Source: Sarocladium kiliense (lineage: Eukaryota > Ascomycota > Sordariomycetes > Hypocreales > Sarocladiaceae). Taken from it: a DNA stretch of 64,000 nt. The stretch is taken from positions 744,001 through 808,000 of the forward strand of contig JAUZTG010000003.1 in NCBI GenBank assembly GCA_030734395.1, written 5' to 3'. The translations under genes were made by a program, and so were the position numbers. Shown here in pieces: positions 21,720 through 33,220 of this stretch. The first letter of the stretch is position 1; every line of letters starts with the position of its first letter. The notes under the pieces are model-generated. The model was not told the origin of the DNA. It was given only the letters and a program-made list of their open reading frames with translations, and did not search any database.

Positions 21720-23140
21720 GCCCGCCCTCCGTTTGTGGTTATTTGCGGGAAGGGGTCGGTGCTCGTTGTTGAGGAAAGGAGATAAGGAAAGGTCGTTGAG
21801 TGATACAGCAGGAGAATATCCTCGGATGGTATGAAAATTTGCGTGGTGAATGAGTCGTGTGTGGCCGAGGATCAATGTTGGACGCTGCAGTTTGCAGGTG
21901 ATAGGCGAGCGATGACCGGCGACGGCAACTCGGAGAAGCTCGGAATCACAGGTGCCTTTCTGCAACAGCGCCGTCTTGCGAGCTGGTGAACCTCTCCTCT
22001 CAGAATTCCCGTCTTTGAAAGAATAATATCGTCGGTGTTGGCCCAGAGCCCTGTATCACGAGTCGCCTCGGTTGGTCACCAAACACAGGACGAGGACTTC
22101 CGGCACTGCGGGGAACGCACTCCCGAACGCAGAGAACCGGTCCCGCCTATCGGACGCCGCCTGCCATTGACTTAGGAAAGGAAATGCAGCTGAAAATCGT
22201 ACGACGGGAAAGCTGTGCAACGTGGGAAAATCGTCAGAAGGAAAATCGGGCGTGTTTGTCGGAAAGTCGAGTTCGTTGGGAGGGGTAGTCGCCGAGGTGG
22301 TTTGACGATGGGATGTGGAAGAGGAGGGCGAGCGAATGGGTTGGTAGGTAGGTAAGTTGGGAAAGGGAAAAACGGCCGCCGGTGAGGGTGAGCGCACGGT
22401 AAGATTGGCAGTGGTCTCCAGCGGGTTTGGGGGGCGCCGGAGGTGGATCGGAGCAGCGCTGTAGACTGCTGCAAGGTCGCTGCGGGTCGGTGAGGTCACG
22501 CCGTGGGGGTTGCGTGCTGGAGGAGGTGCCTTTGCTGTAGCTGATCGGTATCGCCAAGTATCGTCTTATCATATGTTCAGTAATAAATAGTGACGCGTGT
22601 GAGGCTGCTTTGGAAGCAAGTCAGGCTTCGGCTTCTTTTATGACAACAAAGTTGAGCCTAGCTCATGGCTATCTCTACAGTCTCGAGCCTGTTCCTGTCC
22701 CTACCGTCACTTCTACGCAACTTTTCACAATGGCGTGGTTGCTAGTAGTGAGGATCCGTACCTCCGATGCCAGCCGCCGCTTGACCGGTCGAATAATGAG
22801 CCAGCTTTTCACCCCAAATGTGATATTTGAAAATTAATGCAGAATAACGACTTACCTTTCAGCCGTAGAATATCATATACCTTCTCTGAGTCTATCAATC
22901 ATCTACATTAGCCCAACACATCGCATTCAGGAAATGTTATCACGTGACCATCAACAGCTGCCTCAGGTCGCGAAAACCACGTGACCCGCTCTCTCCCGAA
23001 CAGTCCAGGTTAGTTTTCCAAGCTCTCCAATTGGATCCCCGGCAAAGGCCTCAAACCTCTCGAACGATTCCTCCCTCCCAACACCAGCAAAACGACTTAC
23101 GAAGCGTCAGCGCCAACCCACTCCGAATCGTCGCTTCACA
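21720..23140. other. intergenic region, divergent promoters of carrier and QCR7
   Basis: About 1.4 kb between divergent nuclear genes for mitochondrial proteins. Overlapping Pro/Ser-rich antisense frames at 22,050-22,570 look like shadows. ATCACGTGAC at 22,940 and CCACGTGACC at 22,978 are CACGTG E-boxes spaced 38 bp apart, upstream of QCR7. Confidence 0.5.
22942..22985. promoter_or_regulatory. pair of CACGTG E-box sites upstream of QCR7
   Basis: CACGTGAC occurs at about 22,942 and again at about 22,979, some 160-200 bp before the QCR7 ATG. In fungi CACGTG is bound by bHLH factors such as Cbf1 and occurs in promoters of respiratory-chain genes. Two copies in one promoter make chance less likely, but binding is inferred. 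Confidence 0.4.
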
Positions 23141-23733
23141 ATGGTCTCCCTCGCCCCCTTCGTCCTCAGGCGGCCCTGGCTGGCCAAGATGCTCGAGCCC
23201 GTCGCTGCTTGGTACACTGGCTCCGCCGGCTATCGCCAGATGGGTCTCCGGTACGTTTTCTCCCGTTCGCGACGACGATAGCAATTCCCCGAAGCGATCA
23301 CTCCGACTCTTGCGTGGAAGAGATGGACGAGGGGTTGAAGGAAAAAGAGGGATTTGGCGTCAATTGGAGTTGTGGATGGTCCCGCTGACGTGCGACCGTA
23401 TAGTTACGATGACCTCCTCGAGGAGGAGCGCGAGGAAGTCTGGCTCGCTATTAAGCGCCTCTCAGCCAAGGAGTCCTACGAGCGCGTCTACCGTATCCGC
23501 CGTGCCACCCAGCTGAGCATTCAGCACAAGCTTCTCCCCAAGGAGGAGTGGACCAAGCCTGAGGACGTACGTCGAAACCCGACAAACCAAGACATGTCGA
23601 GAAAGACCGGAGACACTAACATAGGTGGTGATGACAGGATACCCCTTACCTCAGCACGATCGTCAACCAGATCAAGGCCGAGATGGCCGAGAAGGACGCC
23701 CTCGACTCCATGAACGTTATCCGCAAGCACTAA
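23141..23733 (+). CDS. QCR7: cytochrome bc1 complex subunit 7 (QCR7)
   Basis: Three exons (23141-23250, 23404-23566, 23638-23733) give 122 aa, the usual length. [20 protein letters not shown], then [39 protein letters not shown] and [20 protein letters not shown] match fungal QCR7 throughout. Known role: matrix-facing subunit of ubiquinol-cytochrome c reductase needed for assembly around cytochrome b. Splice sites: GTACGT with a 153-nt intron ending TATAG (GCTGAC branch), and GTACGT with a 71-nt intron ending GACAG. Both joins restore the family sequence. Confidence 0.95.
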
Positions 23734-24537
23734 ATCGAATCCAAGGGTTGCGAGGAGGGTCGGTAGGCGAGAGTTGGGGATGGACCTGAAGCTGGCTGCA
23801 TTGGACAGTCTCCCCGTTGTGGACTACGGTCTTGTAAAGTACTTGAGAAGATGCTGGAGAAGGGTTTCCCAACCAGAAATGAGGAATTGTGTCCTTGGAC
23901 TCAAGTTCTTGGGCTTTGCCGCGGACGTGGCTCGTGTGTATCCCTATGTATAGACCTGGGTGCTTGAGTCGAGAACAGATGGTGTACTCAATCACTTCTG
24001 AGTTTGCTTTGTGTGTGAGGTTGCTGAAAATACGGTCTATAGTGTCCTCCATGCTTGATTGCCGCTATCATCGCCATGCAGTGGAAGCCGTAGAGTCATG
24101 ATATCATGAATGTATGGTATCAAGTAGTTGACTTTTTACAACACACTACTATACACAGCCCCTTCACCTGTTCAACTATGCATCCTCCTCTGAACACCTT
24201 CCAAACCCTTCTCCACGCCCTCCAATCCCCCGCCATAATATCCATGCTGGCCAACCCTTCGAGATCCCAGCCATCCTTTCCCAACCCTCCACACTCATCG
24301 TACAAACCGCGAAGCCGAACATGCACGGGGCTTGACGGAACGAAGACGCCAGACGCCAAGCGCGCAGCCCACCCCTTCTTGTCAGTCTCAGGTAAAAGGC
24401 CGAGTCGAGTCCCCTAGGAAAGAAAAAGGCCCAGCCAAGGACAATTTGTACAGGGAATGAAGAACATCGCACACACAATCTGCTCGTACGTCCCCTTGAC
24501 TCCTCGCCCAATGACTGGGCGAAAAGCCTGTGTCCTC
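23734..24537. other. intergenic region between convergent genes
   Basis: 3' UTRs of QCR7 and of the Ubp3-like gene. Nothing recognised. Confidence 0.5.
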
Positions 24538-27401
24538 TCAGACACGCTGGTAGAACAGCAGGTAAGCAACCTTGTTGTCTTTGCTGTTGTCCTTTGCCTG
24601 CTTGCCCTTGGAGACACCGTTCGTCGCCCCATTCACGACACTGCTCCAGCGCTTATGGTTGTTGGGTACCTGCTTCCAGCCGTCCTCATCGCCTGTGTCT
24701 TCGTCGTTGATGGCTCCGAAGCGGTTGGCGGCCGTGTTACCGTTGCTACCGGCTTCCTTGCGGGTTTCCTTGGGCTCTTCTTCCGAACCAATCTCAGCGA
24801 CGTCTTCGCTGCGCACGCGGCGGATGACGGTGTCATCAAGACGAATCCACTCCTGGCCGTCCTGTCGCCTGACATCGACAGTGTAGTGGCCGCCACTGGC
24901 GTTCTTGCCATGGTGATACACAACGCTGATCAGCCTGTATCTGGGCATTTCATCATTCCTCTTCTGCCTTGAGAGAGCCTCGCGTGGGATCTCAAGCTCT
25001 AGAGGGTAGCCAATCTTCTTCCAGATCTTGACAGTCCCGTTGCCCTCGGCATCAAACTGGAACCGTTTCAAGTGCAGAATCAGAACTGGCGGCAGGGACT
25101 CAATGAAGACCTGCTTTGTTGCCGAGACATCCTTGCCTCTTGGAGAATTGAAGTCACCCTGCAGGCGCTCCGGTCTCGTCAAACCCCTGAGGGCATCCAC
25201 GACGTTCCTCACATCGGGGGAACCAATATCAAGTTGCAGTGGCTGATAGGGTTCCGTTGTGATAGAGTCCTTGAGGCCAGGAACGCGGAACTCAGACCTC
25301 AAGAGGCCACCAAAGATCTTGTTGATGGGTGTAGAGGAATTGGTGCCCGAGGAACGGCTGACAGCTGCCTTCTGCTTCCTGCCAACTTCAAGCCAGTCCC
25401 CGGAAGCATCAGCAGTAGCAGCATTAGGAGCGCCATCCGGGGTGGTGGCCCCAGTTGAGGGTGCATTCGCCATCAGCTGCGTGCATTCGTCGTCGAGGGA
25501 TTGAAGGAGGAAGCCGAGGAATTCCTCGGCATCTTGTTGGTGACCACGCTGTAGCATGTTAGTATCCATGTAGCAAGGCACTTCGAAATCGAACTTACCC
25601 TCATGCTCGCGAATCGATCGAGTCTTCTTATGGCCTCATAAACGAATTCGGGAGTGAAAGGTTCGCCATACTTCTCAAGGTCCTCAGGCTTGAGAGCACG
25701 TCCAAGCTTCTCGGCGCTCGGTGCTGACTTGAGCACATTGTACTCGTGCAGGAACATGATCCTTTATGATGTTAGTTTAAATTTGGTATGTCAGGGACTG
25801 CGGCGCTTACATCGCATCGACAAGAGGCGTGTCGCTCTTGAAGCTGTGGGCAGCTCTCTGGCTGACCTGAATAAGGAAGTCGTAGAAGGGGATGCAAAAC
25901 ACCAGCACTTGCAAAACCTAGGGTCTGTTAGAATGTTGTTCTCTCGCATGAAGTGCTTCCCACCACTTACCGAGTTCATGTAACACATGTTGCCTGTGTT
26001 GATGAGGCCACGAGGCTCGATGAACGAGATCTTCTCTGACCTGCCTACAGAGTACGCGCGAATGGCTTCTGCAAGCGAACCGCTGCTCGTCTTAGGGAAC
26101 GTTGAGGAGGAGCCGTGGTCAGCAGAGTCCGTGGAGTCTGTGCCGTTCACGCCTCCAGCACCAGAAGCGCCCTCCTGTCCGGCACCGGAAGTCGCTGCCT
26201 TTGCGAACAGCTTGGCCCAGCTGGACGGTGGTTGTCTCGGAGGTGGGCTTGTAACTTGTGGCTGGGCGTCGGCATCTTCTTGCCCTTCAGTTGCTTCTAC
26301 AGCGGCGCCATCTGAAGTCGTAGCCTCCACGGGCGCGTCACTGCCGGCTGCTTCACCCTGGGCCTTCTCAGAAGTGGCTTTGGTGGCGTTCTTCGGAAGC
26401 ACTGGGAGTGCGGGATGAACAGGACGACTGCCAGAGACGCTGCTTTTGGTAGGCGTGGCACTTGTAGCTGTGTTGCTTCGGTCGCGGGTGTGGGAGCTTG
26501 GAGTAGTTGGCGAGGCGACTTCCGCGTTACCCGTGGAGGCCTCCGTGTTTGCACCTTCAGCTGTAGGAAGAGTAGACTTCAGCTCGCCATCCGCAGTCTG
26601 CTCAACCTGACCTGAGCTTGCCTCGTGCTGCTGAACTGGCAGGGAGAGTGCTTCGCTGTTCTCCGCTGGTGCCTTTCTCCTTCTCTTCGATCGCAGGGTT
26701 CGTTTAGGGAATTCGCCATCGGGGCAGGAGTACCATGGAAGCTAAGAGCGAAGTTAGTTCGATGTTCGCTCAACATTTGGCTGGAAGTCACTCACAGGTG
26801 GCCGATAAGGAGATGTTTTCGCTTCGGTGACGGGTTCTTGTGTAGCTGGCCGGCTCGTAGGTGTCTCTGGAGGAGGAGGATCGACACTCTGCGGCGTTGG
26901 AGGGGTCATCGGGGCGATCATCTGAGAGGAGTGCGTCGAGGAGGGAGTCTGGGGTGGTAATGGCATGGGTGCAGGAGGTGGCTGATACGGCGTTGACAGG
27001 ACAGCAGGCGACTGCTGCGACGGCCGAGGATAGCTGGGCGACACACTGACGCCCATCATGGGAACGTACTGTTGCATTGTGGGAGGCGAGCGAGGGTAGT
27101 TCGGGTAGCCGTAACCAGGTGAAGGCATGCCTCCAGTCTGATAGGGTGAGGGCATTCCCATGCCGTAGTACTGCTGCTGAGAGTACGGCATGTAGTTAGC
27201 ATAGACGGGATTCATCTGCTGCTGATGGTACTGCGGCATGTACTGCTGCTGCTGCTGCAGCACCTGCTGGTGATGATGATGGTGTTGCTGGTGCTGTCTC
27301 CTCCTCGGGCCGCCGCCTCCTCCAGCCATGTCGACACCAGGCGCGCCGCGATGCCCTCCACCAGGGTGGCTCTGCCCAGCCGGCAGATGGCGGTTACTCA
27401 T
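24538..27401 (-). CDS. UBP3: ubiquitin carboxyl-terminal hydrolase, Ubp3/USP10 type
   Basis: Five exons (27401-26796, 26741-25971, 25917-25811, 25761-25599, 25548-24538) give 885 aa. The N-terminal third is Gln/Pro/Tyr-rich and disordered (poly-His and poly-Gln runs, many YxxP repeats). LPWYSCPDGEFP then marks the segment found before USP10 catalytic domains. The catalytic Cys box is GLINTGNMCYMNSVLQVLVF (split by an intron after NS), HQQDAEEFLGFLL follows, and the His box is YHHGKNASGGHYTVDV with a later acidic/Trp region. Known role: Ubp3 with Bre5 deubiquitinates COPII and ribosome-associated substrates; USP10 is the animal counterpart. Splice sites are GT-AG; the third acceptor is AAAG. 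A ~50-residue acidic insert near the end (EEEPKETRKEAG) splits the last strands from YLLFYQRV. Confidence 0.92.
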
Positions 27402-28480
27402 CTTGCCGGCTTGGGATGACGGATAGTTCCAAAACGGAGCTTCAAGTACTTCGCATAGTACACGCGCCCGAGGGTGGATGGATGCGCGCGGTGGATGTGG
27501 TGGTGGACGGGTAGGCGAGATGTCTAGGGGTCGTGGTGATGCGGTCGCGGAGGAAATGCGAGATGGACGTCGATGGAAAATGTTGGAGGTGACTGTTCGG
27601 CGAAGGTACTTGAACCTGCACCAGAATTTGTACGGCAACAAAGGTATCCTCTCCGAAGACCACCCCCGGTCCTCGACACTGCTTAGCGTCACGCTTACCC
27701 TGCAACGTCGTCAGGCAACGACTCGTCAAGCCGCCTCATAGTAGGCCAGATAATCGAGTATGCGCCGTTGAAGCTTCGAGAGAGCCCAATCGTTACCGTC
27801 TTGTTGAGTCCTGGCACGCATATTTTCATGACTTGGTTCTTTAATTCAATAGTATGTTTACGTCCTGTGTGAGCATGTGGCCGACCACAAAAACCGAGGC
27901 ACGTAGCACGGTCGCCTCGTGCGTTGTACGCTATGGATGTCTTTTAGGAGCATACTATTTTCGAAGTGCTGTCATATACTCGGGGCAGCTTATCGCATCG
28001 GAAGATGATCTCATCATACGGAATAGAATTGGATCGTTGGTCGAATCTTAAATTGTTCCTGAGACGGCGCCTTTTTGGTCGTTGTTGGTGAAAGAGAAAT
28101 AAGATCGTCCAGGAAGTGGTTTGCGGAAACAAGATGGCGAAAATGCGGATGCAGCTTAACAATAGGTGTTCATCTCCTAGACGAATCTTATTATTGCAAC
28201 AGTTCGCATGGAAGGCTGGTACAGTTTTGTAACATATAAATACCTGTACAATCTAGTAGCGCGGGAAGTGACGCCGATATAATAATTAGACTACGACGCA
28301 ACCATAACGGACGGTCGATAGGGGTGTGTACCTCTCTCTACTTTTGCTTTCGGAACCAACCTCGCGCCTTTTGCTCTCATCCACTCTCATTCATCATCAT
28401 TGTTTGCCATATCATTCGAAATCTTTCTTTGGCGTAGGCTGCGGTGAGCTTGAGACCATTTGTCGAGTCGTGCGAAGACC
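27402..28480. other. intergenic region, divergent promoters
   Basis: Between the divergent Ubp3-like gene and the unknown gene at 28481. Pyrimidine-rich sequence around 28,330-28,430 is probably the leader of the latter. Nothing else recognised. Confidence 0.45.
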
Positions 28481-29353
28481 ATGGCATCCGCCACGTCAAG
28501 CCAGGCTGAGGGTGCACCCCCTTACCCATCATTCAATCAACTTCGAGCCGACAGGGCGCGCGCCTTGTTTTCACCCGCTGCCCGGCGTCTCTACTGGCCG
28601 CTGGCAGATGATTATCCATCGGTAATATCTGTCATGAGGACCTCGCGATACGATGGCCAACTCGACCCTTTTTACCAGCATGGCCAAGGCGATAGCAGCA
28701 GCGGGACATGGCACGAGATCGCGTCGCTGCCCTTGACCGAGCCCAAAGTTTCATCCATCGAGGCAACCCTCCGTGACCTAGACCAATGGGAGTCTGACTG
28801 GGTAGCGTGGCATGGCGAACATTCTGCGCCGGAGTTCAACCCGGAGTACGTGATGTACGGAGATCTCAGTGACGAGGACCGCCCGTATGGGAACGAACCC
28901 AACGAAGACGGGAGCTGGGAGGTGGATTCTGACACCGAGTTTCTCGTAAGGTGTTGCGGACAGGATCGACCGCTCCGGAAGAGAGGCCTAAAGATCGAGG
29001 TAACGTCATCTACAGGCAACAGCTTCGTTACTGTGCGCGATTATGTCAGTGGTAAGTCCACCACTCTTCACCGCGATTCACCCACAGGCCCTTTTGATTG
29101 ACAATTCATTCCAGTCGTGCATCCGTGGCTAATGGGGATGAGGGAGGATATCCTACGAGCCAAGACGATTGCCCGGCCTGCGCCATATGGTGGATCGGTA
29201 AATGCCACTGAGTGGATAGTCAGTTCTCTGACAGGGCCGCAGCATCAGATCATGACGAAGGAGTTCTGGCTTGAGATGCATCGGGGACCTCGGCTTAACG
29301 ATGCCGCCACCTCCAGATTCCTACAAAGGATCGGCGCACGCACCGCACAGTGA
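28481..29353 (+). CDS. hypothetical protein, 269 aa
   Basis: Exons 28481-29051 and 29115-29353 with GTAAGT and an ATTCCAG acceptor. I do not recognise the family. Start MASATSSQAEGAPPYPSF; the upstream in-frame codon is TTG, so the ATG at 28481 is used. The middle is rich in Trp and acidic residues (DLDQWESDWVAWHGEH; EDGSWEVDSDTEFLVRC), followed by FVTVRDYVSV and, after the intron, VHPWLMGMREDILRAK. No signal peptide or membrane segment. It looks like one of the many fungal proteins in which a conserved Trp-rich core ends in an RxxILxAK-type helix. Both exons show normal coding composition, so it is probably expressed. Confidence 0.65.
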
Positions 29354-29527
29354 TTATTGCTACGGGGCACGGGAATACTACTTCACTGCAGCTCATCTAT
29401 GGACTGGGGATGTATGTGATCATGCATGGAGAAGGCCCAATCGATTATTACAAATATGAACCGTGAAGAAACGAAAAGCACCTCAAATATGGAAGAGAGA
29501 GAGAGAAACAGAGAGAAAGAAAGTTGG

Positions 29528-29782
29528 TCAAGCAGCAGCCGTTGCAGATCCGCAGTAGGCACTCCCATAAGCAATCACTGTCGATGCCACGGCAGTGCCG
29601 TAAGCTCCGTTGGAGCCGTCCCGCAAGCCGAGCTGGGAATCTTGGCCCAGCATATTATTGAAGCAAGTCTGTCCGCACGATGGGAGAGCTGCCAGCCCGG
29701 GGATAGATGTGCTGGCAGGGCTCGCCGAGGTGGTCCTGGTCGTGGAGATACGTGTGCTTGTCGATGATGTCGTTTTTATCAT
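29528..29782 (-). pseudogene. decayed CFEM-domain gene fragment
   Basis: A minus-strand frame reads a Ser/Thr-rich stretch, then LPSCGQTCFNNMLGQ, a short gap, then LRDGSNGAYGTAVAST and AYGSAYCGSATAAA. CFEM domains normally run SCGQTC...CxC...RDC...AC...C with eight cysteines. Here the central CxC part is missing, and the cysteines expected after RD and in the next helix are Gly and Tyr; only three cysteines remain. Upstream the frame hits TAG with no ATG or signal peptide near. I read this as a remnant of a secreted or GPI-anchored CFEM protein. The alternative, a divergent functional exon of an unmodelled gene, is less likely. Confidence 0.4.
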
Positions 29783-30886
29783 CGTTGTCGATGCTTGAGT
29801 GCTGGATACTTTCGTTGAGGACGACCGTGATACTCTGGTCGTCGAGGAGGATGTCGATTGGACCTTGTTCTCAGCAAGCAGCCTCTGGTCGCATTTTATG
29901 TCTACTCTGCGCTATCCTTCTTGAATTTGGTTACAAAGCCTTGCATTTTCTTCTCGGAGTTGGTTAATGATAGCGGTAAAGCTTGGTTCCGGATTGGAGA
30001 GCTGTTGCAGTTGTTAGACATGATGCTAGGAATTAATGCACCAGCCAGTCACAGACGCAGTACCCTTTAATCACCCACTTGGTCACCTCTGCTCAGAGTA
30101 AAGCAGCGACAGCTCAGGCTTGCCGCCGAAAACGGATTGGGAAGGCAAGGTCTGTCGGGTGAGACTATTGAGGCATACAGGACTACGCTGTTCGAAATCC
30201 GCGAATCATCACGAATCTTTCGCAGTCGTTACACTGTTACTGACCTTATCTTCACTTCCTTGACGATAGGCAGCACCACTGCTCCTTAACATCGCCCTAT
30301 GGCCTATGCACTGAGACATAACTGGAGCAACGCAGATTAACAAGGCAACAGCATGTGCGGATTTGGCACAATCCAGGCGTTGAATAGGACCTGCGTACCC
30401 AACTGGTTCGATCCCCATCTTCCCAAGTAAGCCACGTAGATCCTTGTTCACCTTGGGGTGAGCGGACATGGCTTCGGGCGGTACGGCACGCCTGCTGGAC
30501 CTCCACAGCCGCCAGCCCTGCTACTGCCGCCGATGTATAATAGCATGACCCGTTACTTCAAGGGCCCCCACGAATGATAAGGTCTTTTGTCTCCAGAGGG
30601 GATGGAGGGTTGCATGCATTGCAGCTGAGCTGAAGGCACCCTGTCTCTCGTGGCACAGCCTGCCTGCAGAATCCCTGCAAAGTGCCCAGAGCCTCACAGA
30701 ATAGAATGGACAGCCGCCTTATGCACATCTGAGGGATAGGAGCAGCAGTCCCGGTCAGCATCCGTGCGAACAGCCTCGTTTCCTTCTCCTGCTGCCAATA
30801 CGCGATGTACTGGTCGTCGAGCGACACCAACAACTACTTCTTTATGGCTATTCCATGACATATGTTAAACATCAGGTATCTCCTCC
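29783..30886. other. intergenic region upstream of the CorA-like gene
   Basis: About 1.1 kb with short frames only; includes the upstream part of the decayed CFEM region and the promoter of the CorA-like gene. No further gene supported. Confidence 0.45.
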
Positions 30887-33120
30887 ATGAGGCCTGAGAA
30901 GGTCGTCGAATGGCGGGAGCAGCTCCCGCCGCCATTCGACAAGCCCCTCCCGCCACTTCGTCGTAGCGCGTCCACGGCGCAACTCCACGTGGAGATCGCG
31001 ACTGCTGTCTCTGATAGTGACTCAGAACCACATAACACAGTCTCTCTGACTGTTAGCAGGAAAAGAAGGGACTCTGCACCAGAGACTGTAGATCAGGTTG
31101 ATCGGCGAGTCAGTTGGCTGAGGTTCATACATGATGAGCACGCGAAACTGCGGCTTGAGAAGAGCAAGACAGCTGTTCTGAAACTGAAGAGGTATGTGAT
31201 GCACTGGCGACCGCATATATCGAATTGGCATATATGACCCTCTGGTCGTCTACATCCAATCTTACCTCCTACACCGCGCACTTACAAGAAGCTTTGACTG
31301 ACTCGTGTACCGTTACCCCAGGTTCGAGCGCGAAAAGCGTCTTCTCCACCAAACCCACTCCGTCGACGAAGCAGACAGCTTCGATAGCTACGACAAGCTC
31401 GACAAGCTGCGACAACGACGGGCAAGCTCAGGCGTCTTCCTCGACAAGCCTACCAAGGGCGAGCTCTTCTCTCTAGCGTACCAATGCTTCCCGCCCCTGG
31501 AGCAGTCGAGGGTCATCATCACCGAGTTCTCAGCGACGGCGCTGTGCACGACCGAGTATACGCTCGAGGAGGTCCTAGCGTCTAAGTGCATTCTCCAACC
31601 TAGGAACTCGGCGAAGCGCGTCCGGTGGATCTATGTCGAGTACTATAAGCTGGGCACCTTTTGGGGCTCAGACGCGAGGTTCTCGCAGTGGGGGACTGAC
31701 CCTACGCTTTTCGAGAAGTCGCCTGTCCAGCTGGTGCTTGATCGATTGGCCGAATTGGACCGGGAGGATGGGCGCCCACCGCCGAAAGAGATCAAGGGTG
31801 AGTTTTTCTGAGACAGTCTGCTCAAGACGGGTGACCTGTACTTTGTGCCAAGCTTAGCTTACACGGTGTATAGACTACAAGGCCATTGGCAAATACTTCC
31901 GCCAGACGCCAGGATGTCCCGAGTATCTAGGCCTACGTGTGAGCTCGTCGCATTGGCTCAAATCAGAACCGTACGAGCTACTCCTCAACTATTTAGAACA
32001 GCACCCGGAGCTATCGCAAGAATTACGTGCCAGCCCGTACACGGACCTCGACTATGGCCTAGCCTATATAAAAGCGGTGCAATGTATCCGCGAGGGAGTG
32101 TACAACACTAAGCCGGGTCTACGGGAGCTGCACCAAATGGCTAACGAGAATGATGTCTACCTGTATGGCAACTGGGACGACACGGTGGAAAGACTCGAAT
32201 TCCATGGCGGCGACACCCTCGTTAGCTGTGGATCACCACGCTTCTACCGCGTCGTTGCAGAGCGACTGACAAGGCGTGAGGATGTGCTGCGGCAGAATCC
32301 AGACTGTGCGCTGCTATACTATACTCTGGCACGCGGGTCTATTGAAAACGATGAGATGATGCAGGATGCGCCGGAGCGAGCTCTGAATAATGTCTTTGAG
32401 TCGCTTGTAAGCAATCGCAGCACTAGCCGGAAGCACATCGAGCTGCTCTTCAGCCTGCAGCAGGCCGTCCTCGATGGCCTCGGATATCTCGAGGAGAACA
32501 AGCGCGAGCTGCCAATATGGGGTATTCCGCCGTTTGAGAACCACCAGGTCTTGTTCCACCCGAATTATGATCCGCCGCCAAAGATCCGTGCCTTGATACA
32601 GGCTGAGATGGATCTCATTGACAAGGACTTCGACATCATTACTGGGCACTGGAGGTCGCTGAAGGCCAAGGTAGAGCGCTATCTTGATGTTCTCCTACAG
32701 TTCCGAGTGCTGGAGCAGCAGGAGCTCACGGTCAAGCAGAGCCAAGTCGCAACTCAGCAGCAGATTCTGGCCATCGACGAAGCTCGGAGTGCTAGGATAC
32801 AGAGCCGTGCGATTTTCATCTTCACGACCATCACTATCATCTTCATGCCTTTATCCTTCTTTACGTCGTACTTTGGTATGAACTTTATCGATATCGCTAA
32901 CTCAACTTATACGTCGACGTACTTCTGGATGACGGCTGGACCAGTGACCGTCTTCATCCTGGTTGTTATCTTCCTCATCATCAAATTCTTCAAGATAATA
33001 GGCGATCCCATGCTTGATGAGGAGAGCGGCGCCGCTGGTGGTGACATAGATGAGAAGAGTAGGAAGAGACCGTGGTACCTTCGCTGGAGACAACGTACCA
33101 AGAAGGTGAAGGCGAATTGA
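30887..33120 (+). CDS. CorA-like Mg2+/divalent cation transporter domain protein
   Basis: Three exons (30887-31191, 31322-31797, 31874-33120) give 675 aa. The N-terminal half is soluble, with a basic, Ser-rich start and a large alpha/beta region (VRWIYVEYYKLGTFW, HWLKSEPYELLLNYLEQH). A long coiled-coil-like helix (residues about 500-560, LQFRVLEQQELTVKQSQVAT) leads to two transmembrane segments near the C-terminus: FIFTTITIIFMPLSFFTSY, followed by FGMNF, then AGPVTVFILVVIFLIIKF. GMN after TM1 is the hallmark of the CorA family; here it is FGMN rather than YGMN, as in many fungal CorA-like proteins. Known role of the family: channel for Mg2+ or other divalent ions. The transported ion here is not determined. 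The C-terminus is strongly basic. Confidence 0.85.
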
Positions 33121-33220
33121 CGTTGAGCATCTTGTACATATCCAGGTCTGTCTATGAAATCTATACACCTACTACTACCGAAAAGGTCCGTAGAACAAGA
33201 TCATAACTTCATTCGACTTC

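Noticed and set aside
20379..21965. Mitochondrial carrier starting at 21965
   Set aside because: That start is a TTG; the first ATG is at 21719, and the extra N-terminus has no carrier similarity.
30406..30416. tRNA-like B box GGTTCGATCCC
   Set aside because: No matching A box, acceptor stem or T-stem pairing could be drawn around it.
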